Positions 26,511 through 35,879 of a stretch of DNA of 64,000 nucleotides are shown here, one piece after another. The notes below the pieces were generated by a model, which did no database searches, was not told the DNA's origin, and saw only the letters and a program-made list of their open reading frames with translations. Every line of letters begins with the position of its first letter. Within the stretch, counting starts at the first letter, position 1. The translations under genes and the position numbers were made by a program. This DNA is from Mesorhizobium sp. Root157 (GTDB lineage Bacteria > Pseudomonadota > Alphaproteobacteria > Rhizobiales > Rhizobiaceae): assembly GCF_001427385.1 (NCBI RefSeq), contig NZ_LMGJ01000004.1:49322-113321 (forward strand), read 5' to 3'.

Positions 26511-26720
26511 ATGAATGCTCATAATCCCAATGACTTCCGTTATCGCTTCCGCCGTCCTGACCAGGGTGCGCCAGTCCGGATCGAGCGCGCGCCGTTGTCG
26601 GTGAGAACGCTGTCCAGCAACAGCCTGTTCCAGGGCGATCATGAAATCGGCATCGAGCACCACGGTGCGCTTTACCGGCTGAAGATCACCCGCCAGGGCA
26701 AGCTCATCCTCAATAAGTAA
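26511..26720 (+). CDS. hmuP: haem uptake protein HmuP (HemP family)
   Basis: This 69-residue protein ends in the HemP motif region GALYRLKITRQGKLILNK. It contains R-T-L-S-S-N-S-L-F-Q-G, both diagnostic of HemP/HmuP. In Bradyrhizobium and Sinorhizobium, HmuP is required for expression of the haem receptor gene, acting with Irr. The ATG at 26511 follows an AGAGGG at about 12 bases. It is the first gene of the hmuPSTUV run and divergent from hmuR, which fits a local co-activator role. Confidence 0.92.
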   Translation: MNAHNPNDFRYRFRRPDQGAPVRIERAPLSVRTLSSNSLFQGDHEIGIEHHGALYRLKITRQGKLILNK

Positions 26721-26755
26721 AACCTTCGGCATTTAGTGTCGCGAAAGCAGGTAAA

Positions 26756-27814
26756 ATGGACCAGCGCGTAAAACCCAGCCCGCATGAAATTCGTAGGGCC
26801 AGATCCGACAACCCCAAGATGCGTGAGCGCGATCTCTCCGTTCAACTCGGTATTTCTGAAGCCGAGTTGGTCGCTGCCCATTGCGGTGAGGGTGTGGTGC
26901 GGATCGATCCGCGCGTCAGCGCCGTTCTCAATGGCTTGACCGCAGTCGGCGAGGTCATGGCACTGACGCGCAACGAGAGCGCGGTTCACGAAAAGATCGG
27001 CGTCTACGACAAGATCTCGGCCGGTGAACACAATGCCATCGTGCTGAATTACGACATAGATTTGCGCATCTTCCCGAAGACATGGGTGCATGGGTTTGCC
27101 GTGGAAAAGCGCAGCGAGGGTGAGGTTCGCCACAGCTTGCAGTTTTTCGACGCGGCAGGCGAAGCCGTCCATAAGGTGCACCTGCGCCCGGCATCGAACC
27201 TCTATGCGTTCCAGAAGTTGGTGGCTGACCTCCAGTCCGCGAATCAGGACCCGACTATCGATGTGATTCCGCAGGCTGTGACGGACAATGAAACGTCGGC
27301 GGAAGCACCCGGGGCTGAGGACCTACGCGACCGCTGGAGCAAACTGACCGACGTCCACCAGTTCTTCGGCATGCTGAAGACACTGAAGTTGAACCGCCGC
27401 CAGGCAGTGCGCATGGTGGGGGACGATTATGCGTGGAAGGTGGACAATGAGGCTGTGGCCGCATTGATGCATCATGCCGCCGCCGAAGCGATGCCGATCA
27501 TGTGCTTTGTCGGCAATCGAGGTTGCATCCAGATTCACTCTGGCCCGATCAAGACGATCAAACCGATGGGGCCGTGGCTGAACGTGCTCGATGAGACCTT
27601 CCATCTGCATCTGCGCCTCGATCACATCGATGAGGTCTGGGGAGTACGCAAGCCGACCAAGGACGGGTTCGTTACATCCGTCGAGGCGTATGACGCGCAA
27701 GGCAGGATTATCATCCAGTTCTTTGGCGAACGCCATGAAGGCGAAACCGAGCGTGCTGATTGGCGCTTCCTGGCGGAAAACCCGCCGAAAGTTTCCACCC
27801 TCAAGGTGGTCTAA
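26756..27814 (+). CDS. hmuS: hemin-degrading factor HmuS
   Basis: The 352-residue cytoplasmic protein belongs to the HemS/ShuS/PhuS family, built from two similar halves (about 20-170 and 200-345) that form a haem pocket. VHEKIGVYDKI, GFAVEKRSEGEVRHSLQFFD and the second-half GPWLNVLDETFHLHLR are recognisable. It accepts haem from the importer and passes it on or degrades it. It lies 35 bases after hmuP and 10 before hmuT, so they share a transcript. Length is at the family norm. Confidence 0.93.
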   Translation: MDQRVKPSPHEIRRARSDNPKMRERDLSVQLGISEAELVAAHCGEGVVRIDPRVSAVLNGLTAVGEVMALTRNESAVHEKIGVYDKISAGEHNAIVLNYDIDLRIFPKTWVHGFAVEKRSEGEVRHSLQFFDAAGEAVHKVHLRPASNLYAFQKLVADLQSANQDPTIDVIPQAVTDNETSAEAPGAEDLRDRWSKLTDVHQFFGMLKTLKLNRRQAVRMVGDDYAWKVDNEAVAALMHHAAAEAMPIMCFVGNRGCIQIHSGPIKTIKPMGPWLNVLDETFHLHLRLDHIDEVWGVRKPTKDGFVTSVEAYDAQGRIIIQFFGERHEGETERADWRFLAENPPKVSTLKVV

Positions 27815-27824
27815 GGATACCGAT

Positions 27825-28718
27825 ATGTTAGTTTTTTCCCGGTTTGCCGTAAGGGCGACTGTCGGGCTTTCGATGATGCTGGCGGCGGTCGCGCCTTCTG
27901 TTGCCGACGAGGCCGTCGCCACCTTCAAGGACATCTCGAAGATCGTTGCAATCGGTGGCTCGATCACCGAGATCGTCTACGCACTAGGCGAACAGGATCG
28001 TCTTGTCGCGCGCGATTCAACGAGCCTATTTCCAGAAGCTGCATTGAAGTTGCCTGACGTCGGCTATATGCGGCAGTTGTCGCCGGAGGGTGTGCTGTCG
28101 GTCAATCCAGGCGGCATTCTGGCCTTGGAAGGCAGTGGCCCGCAGGAAGCTATCGATGTACTGAAGAAGGCCAGCGTGCCTTACATCGAGGTGCCCGAGA
28201 CGTTCGATCACGAAGGCATACTCGAAAAAATTCGGGCCGTCGGCGCGGTTTTGGGCGTGCAGGAAAAGTCCGCCGCACTTGTTGCCGAAGTCGACAGCAA
28301 GCTGAAAAAGGCCGAAGCACAGACTGCTTCGATCAAAGAGCGAAAGCGTATCCTGTTCGTCCTGTCGATGCAGGGCGGCAAGATAATGGCGTCGGGCTCC
28401 GATACCGCGGCTGATGGCATCATCCGGCTGGCAGGCGGCGTGAACGCAGTCGAAGGTTTTTCCGGCTACAAGCAGTTGGCGGACGAGGCCGTTATCTCGT
28501 CGCGTCCGGACGTCATCCTGATGATGGACCGCAGCGGGGATCATGCTGCGGCAGACGCCGATTTGTTCAAGCATCCGGCCATCGCGCCGACTCCAGCGGG
28601 CGAGGCGCGCAAGGTTCTGCGTATGGACGGAAGCTACCTGCTTGGTTTCGGCCCACGCACCGCCGACGCCATTCATGAACTTGCCGTATCGCTGTACGGC
28701 GACAAGATCACCGATTGA
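27825..28718 (+). CDS. hmuT: periplasmic hemin-binding protein HmuT
   Basis: The 297-residue exported protein has a signal peptide (about 27 residues) and the class III binding-protein layout of two lobes joined by a helix. Visible motifs are IVAIGGSITEIVYALGEQDRLVARD at the start of the N-lobe, and GGVNAVEGFSGYKQLADEAVISSRPDVIL in the C-lobe. It receives haem from HmuR in the periplasm and delivers it to HmuUV. The start at 27825 gives a complete signal peptide; an apparent longer frame overlaps hmuS and is not real. Confidence 0.94.
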   Translation: MLVFSRFAVRATVGLSMMLAAVAPSVADEAVATFKDISKIVAIGGSITEIVYALGEQDRLVARDSTSLFPEAALKLPDVGYMRQLSPEGVLSVNPGGILALEGSGPQEAIDVLKKASVPYIEVPETFDHEGILEKIRAVGAVLGVQEKSAALVAEVDSKLKKAEAQTASIKERKRILFVLSMQGGKIMASGSDTAADGIIRLAGGVNAVEGFSGYKQLADEAVISSRPDVILMMDRSGDHAAADADLFKHPAIAPTPAGEARKVLRMDGSYLLGFGPRTADAIHELAVSLYGDKITD

Positions 28719-28731
28719 ATGGACGCCGGAC

Positions 28732-29835
28732 ATGGCCGATCAGACTATCGCCGGCATGCCGGGCATATCGAGGATGATGGCCGCGGGCGACCGCTCGTCG
28801 CGGGCTCGTCTCGTCATCTGCCTGTTGGGGGTTGCACTGGTGATCACCATGCTGTTCAGCCTCGCGTCAGGGGCCTCGGATGCATCGGCAGCCAGTGTCG
28901 TGCGCAACTGGTTGCTTGGTGCAGCCGCAGGCACTGAAGCGCTCAGCGTGCGCGACAGCATAATTGTCTACGATATCCGCTTGCCGCGCGTGGTGCTGGG
29001 GGCGCTTGTCGGTGCGGCCTTGGCCGTATCCGGCGCCGTCATGCAAGGGCTGTTTCGCAACCCCCTGGCGGATCCCGGCCTGATAGGCGTTTCGGCCGGC
29101 GCCAGCCTCGGCGCGGTCTCGATTATCGTTCTGGGGGGCACGATGCTTGCGCCGCTATCGGCGGTGTTTGGCACGTTCACGCTGCCGCTTGCCGCATTCT
29201 TCGGCGGGCTCGTGACCACGCTGGTGCTCTATCAAGTGGCGACCAGGCAAGGCCGCACTTCGGTCGCGACCATGCTTTTGGCCGGCATCGCGCTTGCGGC
29301 GCTCGCCATGGCGCTCACTGGCGTCCTGATCTTCATGGCAGACGACCGCCAGTTGCGAGACCTGACCTTTTGGCAACTCGGTTCTCTGGCCGGGGCCACA
29401 TGGCAAAAGATCGGCGCTGTTGGACCGATTATTCTGGCGGCTATGCTGGCGATGCCGTTCACGGCGCGCGGCTTGAACGCGCTGGCGCTTGGCGAAGCGA
29501 CGGCCAGCCATTTGGGCATATCTGTGCAGCGGCTGAAATACATCGCCATCCTGAGCGTTTCGGCTGCGGTCGGCGCTGCCGTTGCGGTTAGCGGCGGCAT
29601 CGGCTTCGTCGGCATCGTCGTTCCGCATCTGTTACGGCTGCTGATCGGCCCGGACAACCGCTATCTGTTGCCGGCTTCCGCCTTGCTTGGAGCAGCGCTG
29701 CTGTTGCTTGCCGACGCGGTGGCGCGCACCATCGTATCGCCCGCGGAATTGCCGATCGGCATCGTCACCGCGCTGGCCGGGGCGCCGTTCTTCCTTTGGA
29801 TATTGCTGCGCAAGCGTGGCATAGTCGATTTGTGA
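28732..29835 (+). CDS. hmuU: hemin ABC transporter permease HmuU
   Basis: The 367-residue inner-membrane protein belongs to the BtuC/FecCD family, with about nine to ten helices. It carries the family signature LFRNPLADPGLIGVSAGASLG in the first third and VGIVVPHLLRLLIGPDN near the end. As a homodimer it passes haem to the cytoplasm using HmuV. It starts 13 bases after hmuT at an ATG followed by a polar 25-residue tail. Confidence 0.94.
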   Translation: MADQTIAGMPGISRMMAAGDRSSRARLVICLLGVALVITMLFSLASGASDASAASVVRNWLLGAAAGTEALSVRDSIIVYDIRLPRVVLGALVGAALAVSGAVMQGLFRNPLADPGLIGVSAGASLGAVSIIVLGGTMLAPLSAVFGTFTLPLAAFFGGLVTTLVLYQVATRQGRTSVATMLLAGIALAALAMALTGVLIFMADDRQLRDLTFWQLGSLAGATWQKIGAVGPIILAAMLAMPFTARGLNALALGEATASHLGISVQRLKYIAILSVSAAVGAAVAVSGGIGFVGIVVPHLLRLLIGPDNRYLLPASALLGAALLLLADAVARTIVSPAELPIGIVTALAGAPFFLWILLRKRGIVDL

Positions 29836-29842
29836 GCTATTG

Positions 29843-30631
29843 ATGATTGAAGCTCGCGGCGTATCGGTATCGATCGGCAAGAAGTGCATCGTCTCGGATA
29901 TCGATTTCGAGGCCCGGCCCGGCGAGATCGCCACGATGGTCGGCCCCAATGGATCGGGCAAGACCACGTTTCTCAAGGCACTGTCAGGCGAACATGCCTA
30001 TACGGGTCATGTCGCCGTCAACGGGCGCGATCTTGCCGCTATGGCGCCGGCACAGGCTGCCGGCTTGCGGGCGGTGTTGCCACAGGCAACGACGCTGTCC
30101 TTTCCCTTTACCGTTCGCGAGATCGTCAAGCTGGGTCTTGTCGGCGGTCGTTCGGGTGTAATGCCCGGCGAAGCAGAGCGTCTGCCGGAACGGGCACTCG
30201 CAAAGGTCGATCTCGAGGGCTTTGCCGGCCGCTTCTACCAAGAGCTTTCCGGCGGCGAACAACAGCGGGTGCAGCTTGCGCGCGTGTTGTGCCAGGTGTG
30301 GACGCCAATCATCGACGGGCAGCCACGCTACCTGTTTCTGGACGAACCAGTGTCCAGTCTCGACATCAAGCATCAGTTGATCATCATGAACATCGCCCGC
30401 GACTTTGCTCGGCGTGGTGGGGGCGTTGTCGCAATTCTTCACGATCTGAACCTGACCGCGATGTTCGCGGACCGGATCTACGTCATGCATCGCGGCACTC
30501 TGGCCGCTGCCGGAACGCCGCACGAGGTTCTCAGGGATAGGTTGATCGAACAGGTGTTCGGGTGCCGGTTGCGGGTGGGAGCCTTGCCGGCTGGCAACGC
30601 GCCCTTCGTGTTGCCGCAGTCCGCGCTCTGA
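29843..30631 (+). CDS. hmuV: hemin ABC transporter ATP-binding protein HmuV
   Basis: The 262-residue ATPase has Walker A GPNGSGKTT (residues 34-42), Q-loop, signature LSGGEQQRVQLARVL (near 136), Walker B YLFLDEPVSSLD and the switch His in LHDLNL. It powers the HmuU dimer. The ATG at 29843 is preferred over a TTG directly before it. It lies seven bases after hmuU and is the last gene of the run; a palindromic repeat then separates it from the convergent rirA. Confidence 0.94.
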   Translation: MIEARGVSVSIGKKCIVSDIDFEARPGEIATMVGPNGSGKTTFLKALSGEHAYTGHVAVNGRDLAAMAPAQAAGLRAVLPQATTLSFPFTVREIVKLGLVGGRSGVMPGEAERLPERALAKVDLEGFAGRFYQELSGGEQQRVQLARVLCQVWTPIIDGQPRYLFLDEPVSSLDIKHQLIIMNIARDFARRGGGVVAILHDLNLTAMFADRIYVMHRGTLAAAGTPHEVLRDRLIEQVFGCRLRVGALPAGNAPFVLPQSAL

Positions 30632-30731
30632 AGCATGCGGCCCGAAAGTGGGAGCCGGTTTCGGGATCACGACATGCGTTAAACCAGAGACTTGAAGCGC
30701 GCCGCATGAATCCGTTTGAGCGCGACGCGCT
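30632..30731. repeat. single copy of the palindromic element found tandemly at 18.3 kb
   Basis: The left module (30632-30695) has GCATG..GGCCCGAAAGTGGGAG and its facing CCGGTTTCGGG and CATGC. The right module (30696-30731) has AGCGCG facing CGCGCT. Module order matches the array at 18.3-18.5 kb, so the two-module unit is the ancestral form. It lies between the convergent ends of hmuV and rirA. Confidence 0.88.
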
Positions 30732-30739
30732 GTAGCAAT

Positions 30740-31201
30740 TCAGGCGGCTGGCGCGCGCCGGTCGAGGTGATCGATGCCCAACGCTACGCGCATGTTGGGG
30801 CGTGCCGCAATCAGGTCGGCAACTGTGTGGCGCTCAAGCACGGCGAAGAAGGCGCCAAGAGCCTCGCGCAGCGCCGAATTGAGCCCACAGCTATCGACGA
30901 GCGGGCATTCGGTTGCGTCATTGTCAAAGCATTCGGCCATCGAGAAACTGTCTTCGGTGACGCGCACCACGTCGAACAGCGTGATCTCTTCGGCCGGTCG
31001 GCCAAGCCGCACACCGCCGTTACGGCCGCGCACAGTCTCCACAAGCTTGTTCTCCACCAAAGGCTGGAGAATCTTGAACAGGAACAGTTCCGAAACCGAA
31101 TAGGCTGCAGCAATTTCGGGAATGCGGCTCAACTGGTCCTTGTTGGTTCCGCAATACATAAGGATGCGCATGGCGTAGTTGGTCTGGCGCGTAAGCCGCA
31201 T
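30740..31201 (-). CDS. rirA: iron-responsive Rrf2-family regulator RirA
   Basis: The 153-residue protein starts MRLTRQTNYAMRIL and has an Rrf2 winged helix followed by the cluster-binding loop with Cys91, Cys99 and Cys105. These are the same positions as in Rhizobium leguminosarum RirA. With a [4Fe-4S] cluster it represses iron-uptake genes; cluster loss in low iron releases them. The start at 31201 follows GAGG at seven bases; methionines five codons earlier are alternatives. It is convergent with hmuV. The promoter holds candidate Irr and RirA sites. Confidence 0.95.
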   Translation of the reverse strand: MRLTRQTNYAMRILMYCGTNKDQLSRIPEIAAAYSVSELFLFKILQPLVENKLVETVRGRNGGVRLGRPAEEITLFDVVRVTEDSFSMAECFDNDATECPLVDSCGLNSALREALGAFFAVLERHTVADLIAARPNMRVALGIDHLDRRAPAA

Positions 31202-31242
31202 GATCATTCCTCGCAAAAATGCTTGCCGGATATGGGGTATAC

Positions 31243-31259
31243 CTTGGAATCATTCTAGA
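31243..31259. promoter_or_regulatory. candidate Irr box (iron control element) in the rirA promoter
   Basis: CTTGGAA-TCA-TTCTAGA resembles the rhizobial ICE pattern TTTAGAA-N3-TTCTAAA with 11 of 14 defined positions matching and a perfect GAA-N3-TTC core. On the minus strand it falls between CTTGTC and TATACC (16 bases apart), a plausible rirA promoter, so Irr binding there would block rirA in low iron. Confidence 0.6.
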
Positions 31260-31278
31260 CAAGTCGAAACAGGATAGG

Positions 31279-31293
31279 TGAATTAATTTGTCA
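31279..31293. promoter_or_regulatory. candidate RirA (IRO) box in the rirA promoter
   Basis: TGAATTAATTTGTCA matches TGA-N9-TCA and extends to GGTGA/TCACC five-base arms. It lies 78-92 bases upstream of the rirA ATG and 20 bases from the Irr-like site, consistent with autoregulation. It could instead serve the divergent acetyltransferase gene. Confidence 0.5.
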
Positions 31294-31477
31294 CCTTATA
31301 TCGAATTTGACGAGCATCGCGCCTATAAATGATGGGCATAGGCATTTCCTACCGTCATGCCAGCTATTTGATTTCTCCATGCCCGGCTGCTCGCAAGCGC
31401 CTTGAAAATCATGCTGCATCGCACAATATTGACTCTGTCGAAGAGCGACTCGGGGAGGAACCCACGAGGAGTGCGAC

Positions 31478-32029
31478 ATGCAACAGGACTTGCAAGGAAC
31501 CGTTCCCTTGATGGGGACGGTCCGCCAACTGAGACCGTCAGATATGCTGCGTTTTCGCGAGCATCTTCTCAGGCTCGATCCGGAGAGCCGGCGTGATCGT
31601 TTCAACGGCATCACCGACGATAGTTTCATTGTGGATTATGCTGGACGCTCGTTCGCCCAAGGCACCACTGTCATCGGCTACGTCGAAGACGATGAAGTGC
31701 TGGGGGCGGCTGAGTTACATGAGCGCGCCGAAGAGAGCCAACCGACGGCAGAGATTGCCTTCAGCGTCGAGCGGCACCTTCAGGACAAGGGCATCGGCGG
31801 AAGACTGTTCGAGCGGCTGATCATGCAGGCCAGGGGCCTTGGCTACGCCCAGTTGCGCGTTACGACCCACCCGCAGAACGGCGCGATGCGCGCTTTGGCT
31901 CGGCGTTACAATGCTGCTTTGGTGTTCGTAGACGGCGAGACAGTCGGCACGATCCATCTTGATCCGTTGACGCCGGTCGGTCTGATTGCCGCGGGCGCCG
32001 TCCCGAAACAGCCGCTTCGGTTCGGCTAA
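31478..32029 (+). CDS. GNAT-family N-acetyltransferase
   Basis: The 183-residue protein has the GNAT fold with an acetyl-CoA motif IAFSVERHLQDKGIGGRLFERL (Q/RxxGxG/A form, about residues 88-112). It is followed by the LRVTTHPQNGAMRALARRYNA segment. Donor is acetyl-CoA; acceptor is unknown. The ATG has GAGGAG eight bases upstream. It is divergent from rirA and convergent with the next gene, so it is probably monocistronic; the 31.2-31.4 kb gap holds iron-type sites that belong more likely to rirA. Confidence 0.87.
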   Translation: MQQDLQGTVPLMGTVRQLRPSDMLRFREHLLRLDPESRRDRFNGITDDSFIVDYAGRSFAQGTTVIGYVEDDEVLGAAELHERAEESQPTAEIAFSVERHLQDKGIGGRLFERLIMQARGLGYAQLRVTTHPQNGAMRALARRYNAALVFVDGETVGTIHLDPLTPVGLIAAGAVPKQPLRFG

Positions 32030-32058
32030 ACGCATCCTGCTTTTCTTGGAAAGGCGAA

Positions 32059-32082
32059 GGCCGCGCCGTTGCCGACGCGGCC
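32059..32082. terminator. hairpin between convergent genes
   Basis: GGCCGCG and CGCGGCC pair around ten bases between the acetyltransferase and the next, convergent gene. The following bases are CTGTTG, not a clean T-run, so termination is plausible but weak. Confidence 0.4.
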
Positions 32083-32097
32083 CTGTTGAATTCGATG

Positions 32098-33291
32098 TCA
32101 GTTGTCGTTCGCCTTGACCGCTACGCCCAGGGTCTTGGTGAGGTTGAGCGGGTTCGACATTGCATCCGCCATGATTAGCGCGAACGGCACGGGCGAAGCC
32201 GGTCGCGCCGAGATCACGATGCTTTTGGGATCGTCGAGGTACTGATTGACGGCGGCGGATGCCTGCGCCGTCAGTTCGGGATTGTTCAGTTGGGCAAGAC
32301 CGAACGGAACGATGGCCTTTGCCTGGTTGGCAATGTCCTTGGCTGACATGCCTTGCTGCTTGCCGAAGTATTCCAGCAACCTGTTGGTCAGCGAATCGTC
32401 TTCGAAGCGGATGGAAGCTCCGCTGAAAGACAGTTGCTGCATGAGGCCGAGCATGGCCATGCCCTGGGCGGATTTGTCGGCTCCTTCCGGTTGTTCGGCT
32501 ATCTTCTTCTGCATCTCTTGCATCGATTTGAAGAAATCGAGCGTGTAGCCGCTGAGGTCGAAGGTCATGCCGAAGGTGCCGGCGTCATCCACGGTGATGT
32601 CGTATTGCGACAGTTCCATCCTGCCGTCGGACGGCTGCCAGGAACCGGCAAGCCCCATGCTTCCCGAAATCGTCTGGTAGCCCAAGGCGTCGATCACTTC
32701 GCGGGATTTCGGATCCTCGACCAGCGACAGGTCGACGGTGAATTCTTCGGCCGAACCCGTGAAGGCCATCGCCTGACCGTCGGCCGGCGGGGTCACGTCC
32801 ACAGACATGTTTTCCATGGAAAATGCTGTCTTGTCGGCCACCTTGACGGTGAGGCTGGCAATTTCGGCTGATTTGTAGATCAGAAGAGAGGCCATCGGGT
32901 CCGTGCTGCCTTCGGTGCCGAGCGTCACGCCATGCATGACAACGGGGCTGACGTCGACAGTGGTGCCCCCCTCGGTTTTGGAGAATGCCTTCGTCGAAAC
33001 CGTATCGACCACGAAGCTTCCGTTCGATTCGCTGACGCCTTCCAGCGTAACGTCGCCGATCTCCAGCCCGTCCTTTTCGGCAACCGGCTTTACGATCACG
33101 CCTTCAAGCACCATGCTCGACGTGTCGCCGGAAACCCCGGCCCAATTGATTTCGATACCCTGGTTGGCGAGTACCGACTTCAACCGGTCGGCGACTGCGG
33201 CGGTGTCTTGGGCCAATGCCGAATTCAGGGAAAGGCTGAAAAGGAATGTCGAAAAGGCCAGTTTCTGAAAAGTCGAGCGGTGGATAGTCAT
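32098..33291 (-). CDS. exported protein of unknown function (397 aa)
   Basis: The product has a Sec signal peptide (cleavage near ALA, residue 27). It then has about 370 residues without membrane segments or cysteines, rich in beta-forming Val/Thr/Ser. I do not recognise a family with certainty; the pattern of repeated short strands and the amphipathic helix around 240-290 resembles large periplasmic DUF proteins common in rhizobia. The ATG directly before the signal peptide was chosen; the longer frame adds 31 unlikely residues. It is convergent with the acetyltransferase and divergent from parC, 258 bases apart. Confidence 0.75.
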   Translation of the reverse strand: MTIHRSTFQKLAFSTFLFSLSLNSALAQDTAAVADRLKSVLANQGIEINWAGVSGDTSSMVLEGVIVKPVAEKDGLEIGDVTLEGVSESNGSFVVDTVSTKAFSKTEGGTTVDVSPVVMHGVTLGTEGSTDPMASLLIYKSAEIASLTVKVADKTAFSMENMSVDVTPPADGQAMAFTGSAEEFTVDLSLVEDPKSREVIDALGYQTISGSMGLAGSWQPSDGRMELSQYDITVDDAGTFGMTFDLSGYTLDFFKSMQEMQKKIAEQPEGADKSAQGMAMLGLMQQLSFSGASIRFEDDSLTNRLLEYFGKQQGMSAKDIANQAKAIVPFGLAQLNNPELTAQASAAVNQYLDDPKSIVISARPASPVPFALIMADAMSNPLNLTKTLGVAVKANDN

Positions 33292-33549
33292 CGCGGGCTC
33301 CAAAAGTGCCTGAGGCTGGTGGAATCTCAATTGCCTTGCCTCAGTCCGAAAAGAACTGGACCGGAGCAAGGCAGTCGCAGACACATTGGCCCAAATTCGC
33401 GGAAAAAGGCAATTGCAGGCAAACCCCGCTTTGTCTGTTGTTTAACAGGTCCTGACCCCGCATTGGCCGACCCATGAAAACTGGGGCGTGGATTGTGGCG
33501 ATTGCGTCTTGCCCTTGCCGCGAATCAGTGCCTCGGATAGTCCAAACTT

Positions 33550-35808
33550 ATGGGAAAGAGCCTTTTGCCACCTGACAAGGGTGGCGGTGACAATATCGAA
33601 CCGGTCGATCTGAAGAAGGCGCTGGAAGAGCGCTATCTTGCCTATGCGCTGTCGACCATAATGCATCGTGCCTTGCCGGATGTGCGCGACGGCCTGAAGC
33701 CCGTCCATCGGCGCATCATGCACGCCATGCGGCTGTTGCGCCTCAATCCGGACCAGGGCTTCGCCAAATGCGCACGTATCGTCGGCGAGGTGATGGGCAA
33801 GTTCCACCCGCACGGCGACCAGTCGATTTACGACGCGCTGGTGCGCTTGGCGCAGGACTTTTCCATGCGCTACCCGTTGGTGGACGGGCAGGGCAACTTC
33901 GGCAACATCGATGGCGATAACGCCGCGGCCATGCGCTACACTGAAGCGCGCATGACCGAAGTGGCAAGCGAATTGCTGTTCGGCATTACCGAAGATGCCG
34001 TCGACTACCGCCCGACCTACAACGAAGAAGACGAAGAGCCGGTCGTGTTGCCCGGCGCATTCCCCAACCTGCTCGCCAACGGCTCGTCCGGCATCGCTGT
34101 CGGCATGGCAACCTCGATCCCGCCCCACAATGCGGCCGAGTTGTGCGACGCTGCACTTCATCTCATCGACCATCCGGACGCGTCGGACGAAAAGCTTATG
34201 GACTTTGTCCAGGGCCCCGATTTCCCGACCGGCGGCATCGTCATCGACAGCCGGGCCACCATCCTCGAGGCCTACAAGACAGGCCGCGGAAGTTTCCGCG
34301 TCAGAGCGAAGTGGCATCAGGAAGACCAGGGCAGGGGAACCTGGGCGATTGCGGTCACCGAAATTCCCTATGGCGTACAGAAATCGCGGCTGATCGAAAA
34401 GATTGCCGAATTGTTGATAGCGCGAAAGCTGCCGCTGCTCGACGATATTCGCGACGAAAGTGCCGAAGATATCCGCGTCGTGCTGGTTCCCAAAAGCCGT
34501 ACGGTCGATCCCGGCATCCTGATGGAATCCCTGTTCAAGCTCACCGAGCTTGAGAGCCGTTTCTCGCTCAACATGAACGTGCTGTCGCGCGGCAAGGTGC
34601 CGAACGTGCTGTCGCTGAAAAGCGTCCTCAAGGAATGGCTGGACCATCGTCGCGACGTGCTTGTGCGCCGTTCGCGCCATCGCCTTGGTGAAATCGAGCG
34701 GCGTCTGGAAATCCTCGCCGGCTATCTGATCGCCTATCTCAACATCGATGAGGTGATCAGGATTATCCGCGAGGAAGATGAACCCAAGTCTGTGATGATG
34801 GCGCGGTGGTCGCTGACCGACACACAGGCAGAAGCCATCCTCAACATGCGGCTGCGGGCCCTTCGCAAGCTTGAAGAATTCGAAATCCGCAAGGAATTCG
34901 ATGGACTGACGGAAGAGAAGAAGCAGATTGAGGCGCTGCTTGCTTCCGTGGACAAGCAGTGGAAGACAATTGCCTGGGAGATCCAGAAGATACGCCGGGA
35001 TTTCGGGCCGGAAGAGAATAAGGAACTCGGTCCACGCCGCACGAAATTTGCCGACGCTCCCGACCACGATCTCACCGATATCGCCCAGGCGATGATCGAC
35101 AAAGAGCCGGTTACCGTCGTCGTCTCCGAAAAGGGCTGGCTGCGTGCGATGAAGGGTCATCTGACCGATCATTCGCAACTGGGCTTCAAGGAAGGCGACA
35201 GCCTTAAGCTCGCCTTCAATGCCCAAACCACGGACAAGATCCTGGTCTTCACCACCGGCGGAAAGTTCTACACCATCGGCGCCGATCGCTTGCCGGGCGG
35301 GCGTGGGCATGGCGAGCCGATCCGCATCATTGTGGACATGGAGAACGACCAGGACATCGTCACCGCCTTCGTTCATGAACCGAAGCGCAAGCTCCTGCTT
35401 GCTTCGTATCAAGGCAATGGCTTCGTGGTCATGGAAGATGAAGTTGTCGCCAACACCCGCAAGGGTAAGCAGGTGATGAACGTGAAGGCGCCGGATGAAG
35501 CAAAGTCTTGCATTCCGGTCACCGGCGATCATCTCGCGATCGTTGGCGAGAACCGCAAGATGCTGGTCTTCCCGCTGGCCGAAATCCCGGAAATGGCGCG
35601 CGGTAAGGGCGTGCGTTTGCAGAAATACAAAGACGGCGGCGTACTCGACCTCAAGACATTTGCCATGGAGGCCGGCCTTTCTTGGCAAGACTCGGCGGAT
35701 CGTACCTTCACCAGGTCGCAGACCGAACTGACGGAATGGGTCGGGGCGCGGGCTTCGGCAGGCCGTATGGTGCCGAAGGGATTCCCCCGAACCGGCAAGT
35801 TCGCTTGA
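33550..35808 (+). CDS. parC: DNA topoisomerase IV subunit A
   Basis: The 752-residue protein has the type IIA topoisomerase breakage-reunion domain with the catalytic Tyr130 ([11 protein letters not shown]) and [13 protein letters not shown] (86-98). C-terminal beta-pinwheel repeats follow (about 500-735). With ParE it decatenates daughter chromosomes. It is shorter than GyrA and lacks the GyrA box, which fits ParC. Gln91 aligns with the Ser80 position of E. coli ParC, a feature I recall in other alphaproteobacteria. A reading frame of 801 codons opposite to it is a GC-rich shadow. Confidence 0.94.
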   Translation: MGKSLLPPDKGGGDNIEPVDLKKALEERYLAYALSTIMHRALPDVRDGLKPVHRRIMHAMRLLRLNPDQGFAKCARIVGEVMGKFHPHGDQSIYDALVRLAQDFSMRYPLVDGQGNFGNIDGDNAAAMRYTEARMTEVASELLFGITEDAVDYRPTYNEEDEEPVVLPGAFPNLLANGSSGIAVGMATSIPPHNAAELCDAALHLIDHPDASDEKLMDFVQGPDFPTGGIVIDSRATILEAYKTGRGSFRVRAKWHQEDQGRGTWAIAVTEIPYGVQKSRLIEKIAELLIARKLPLLDDIRDESAEDIRVVLVPKSRTVDPGILMESLFKLTELESRFSLNMNVLSRGKVPNVLSLKSVLKEWLDHRRDVLVRRSRHRLGEIERRLEILAGYLIAYLNIDEVIRIIREEDEPKSVMMARWSLTDTQAEAILNMRLRALRKLEEFEIRKEFDGLTEEKKQIEALLASVDKQWKTIAWEIQKIRRDFGPEENKELGPRRTKFADAPDHDLTDIAQAMIDKEPVTVVVSEKGWLRAMKGHLTDHSQLGFKEGDSLKLAFNAQTTDKILVFTTGGKFYTIGADRLPGGRGHGEPIRIIVDMENDQDIVTAFVHEPKRKLLLASYQGNGFVVMEDEVVANTRKGKQVMNVKAPDEAKSCIPVTGDHLAIVGENRKMLVFPLAEIPEMARGKGVRLQKYKDGGVLDLKTFAMEAGLSWQDSADRTFTRSQTELTEWVGARASAGRMVPKGFPRTGKFA

Positions 35809-35879
35809 GGCAAGCCGGATCGGTGTGGACAGGCAAACTTCCGCCACGTTGATTGGCTTGCTGTAACGATTGCTGCACT

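Noticed and set aside
33442..35847. 801-codon frame opposite parC
   Set aside because: Long antisense frames are common in GC-rich genomes; parC on the other strand has clear family motifs throughout.
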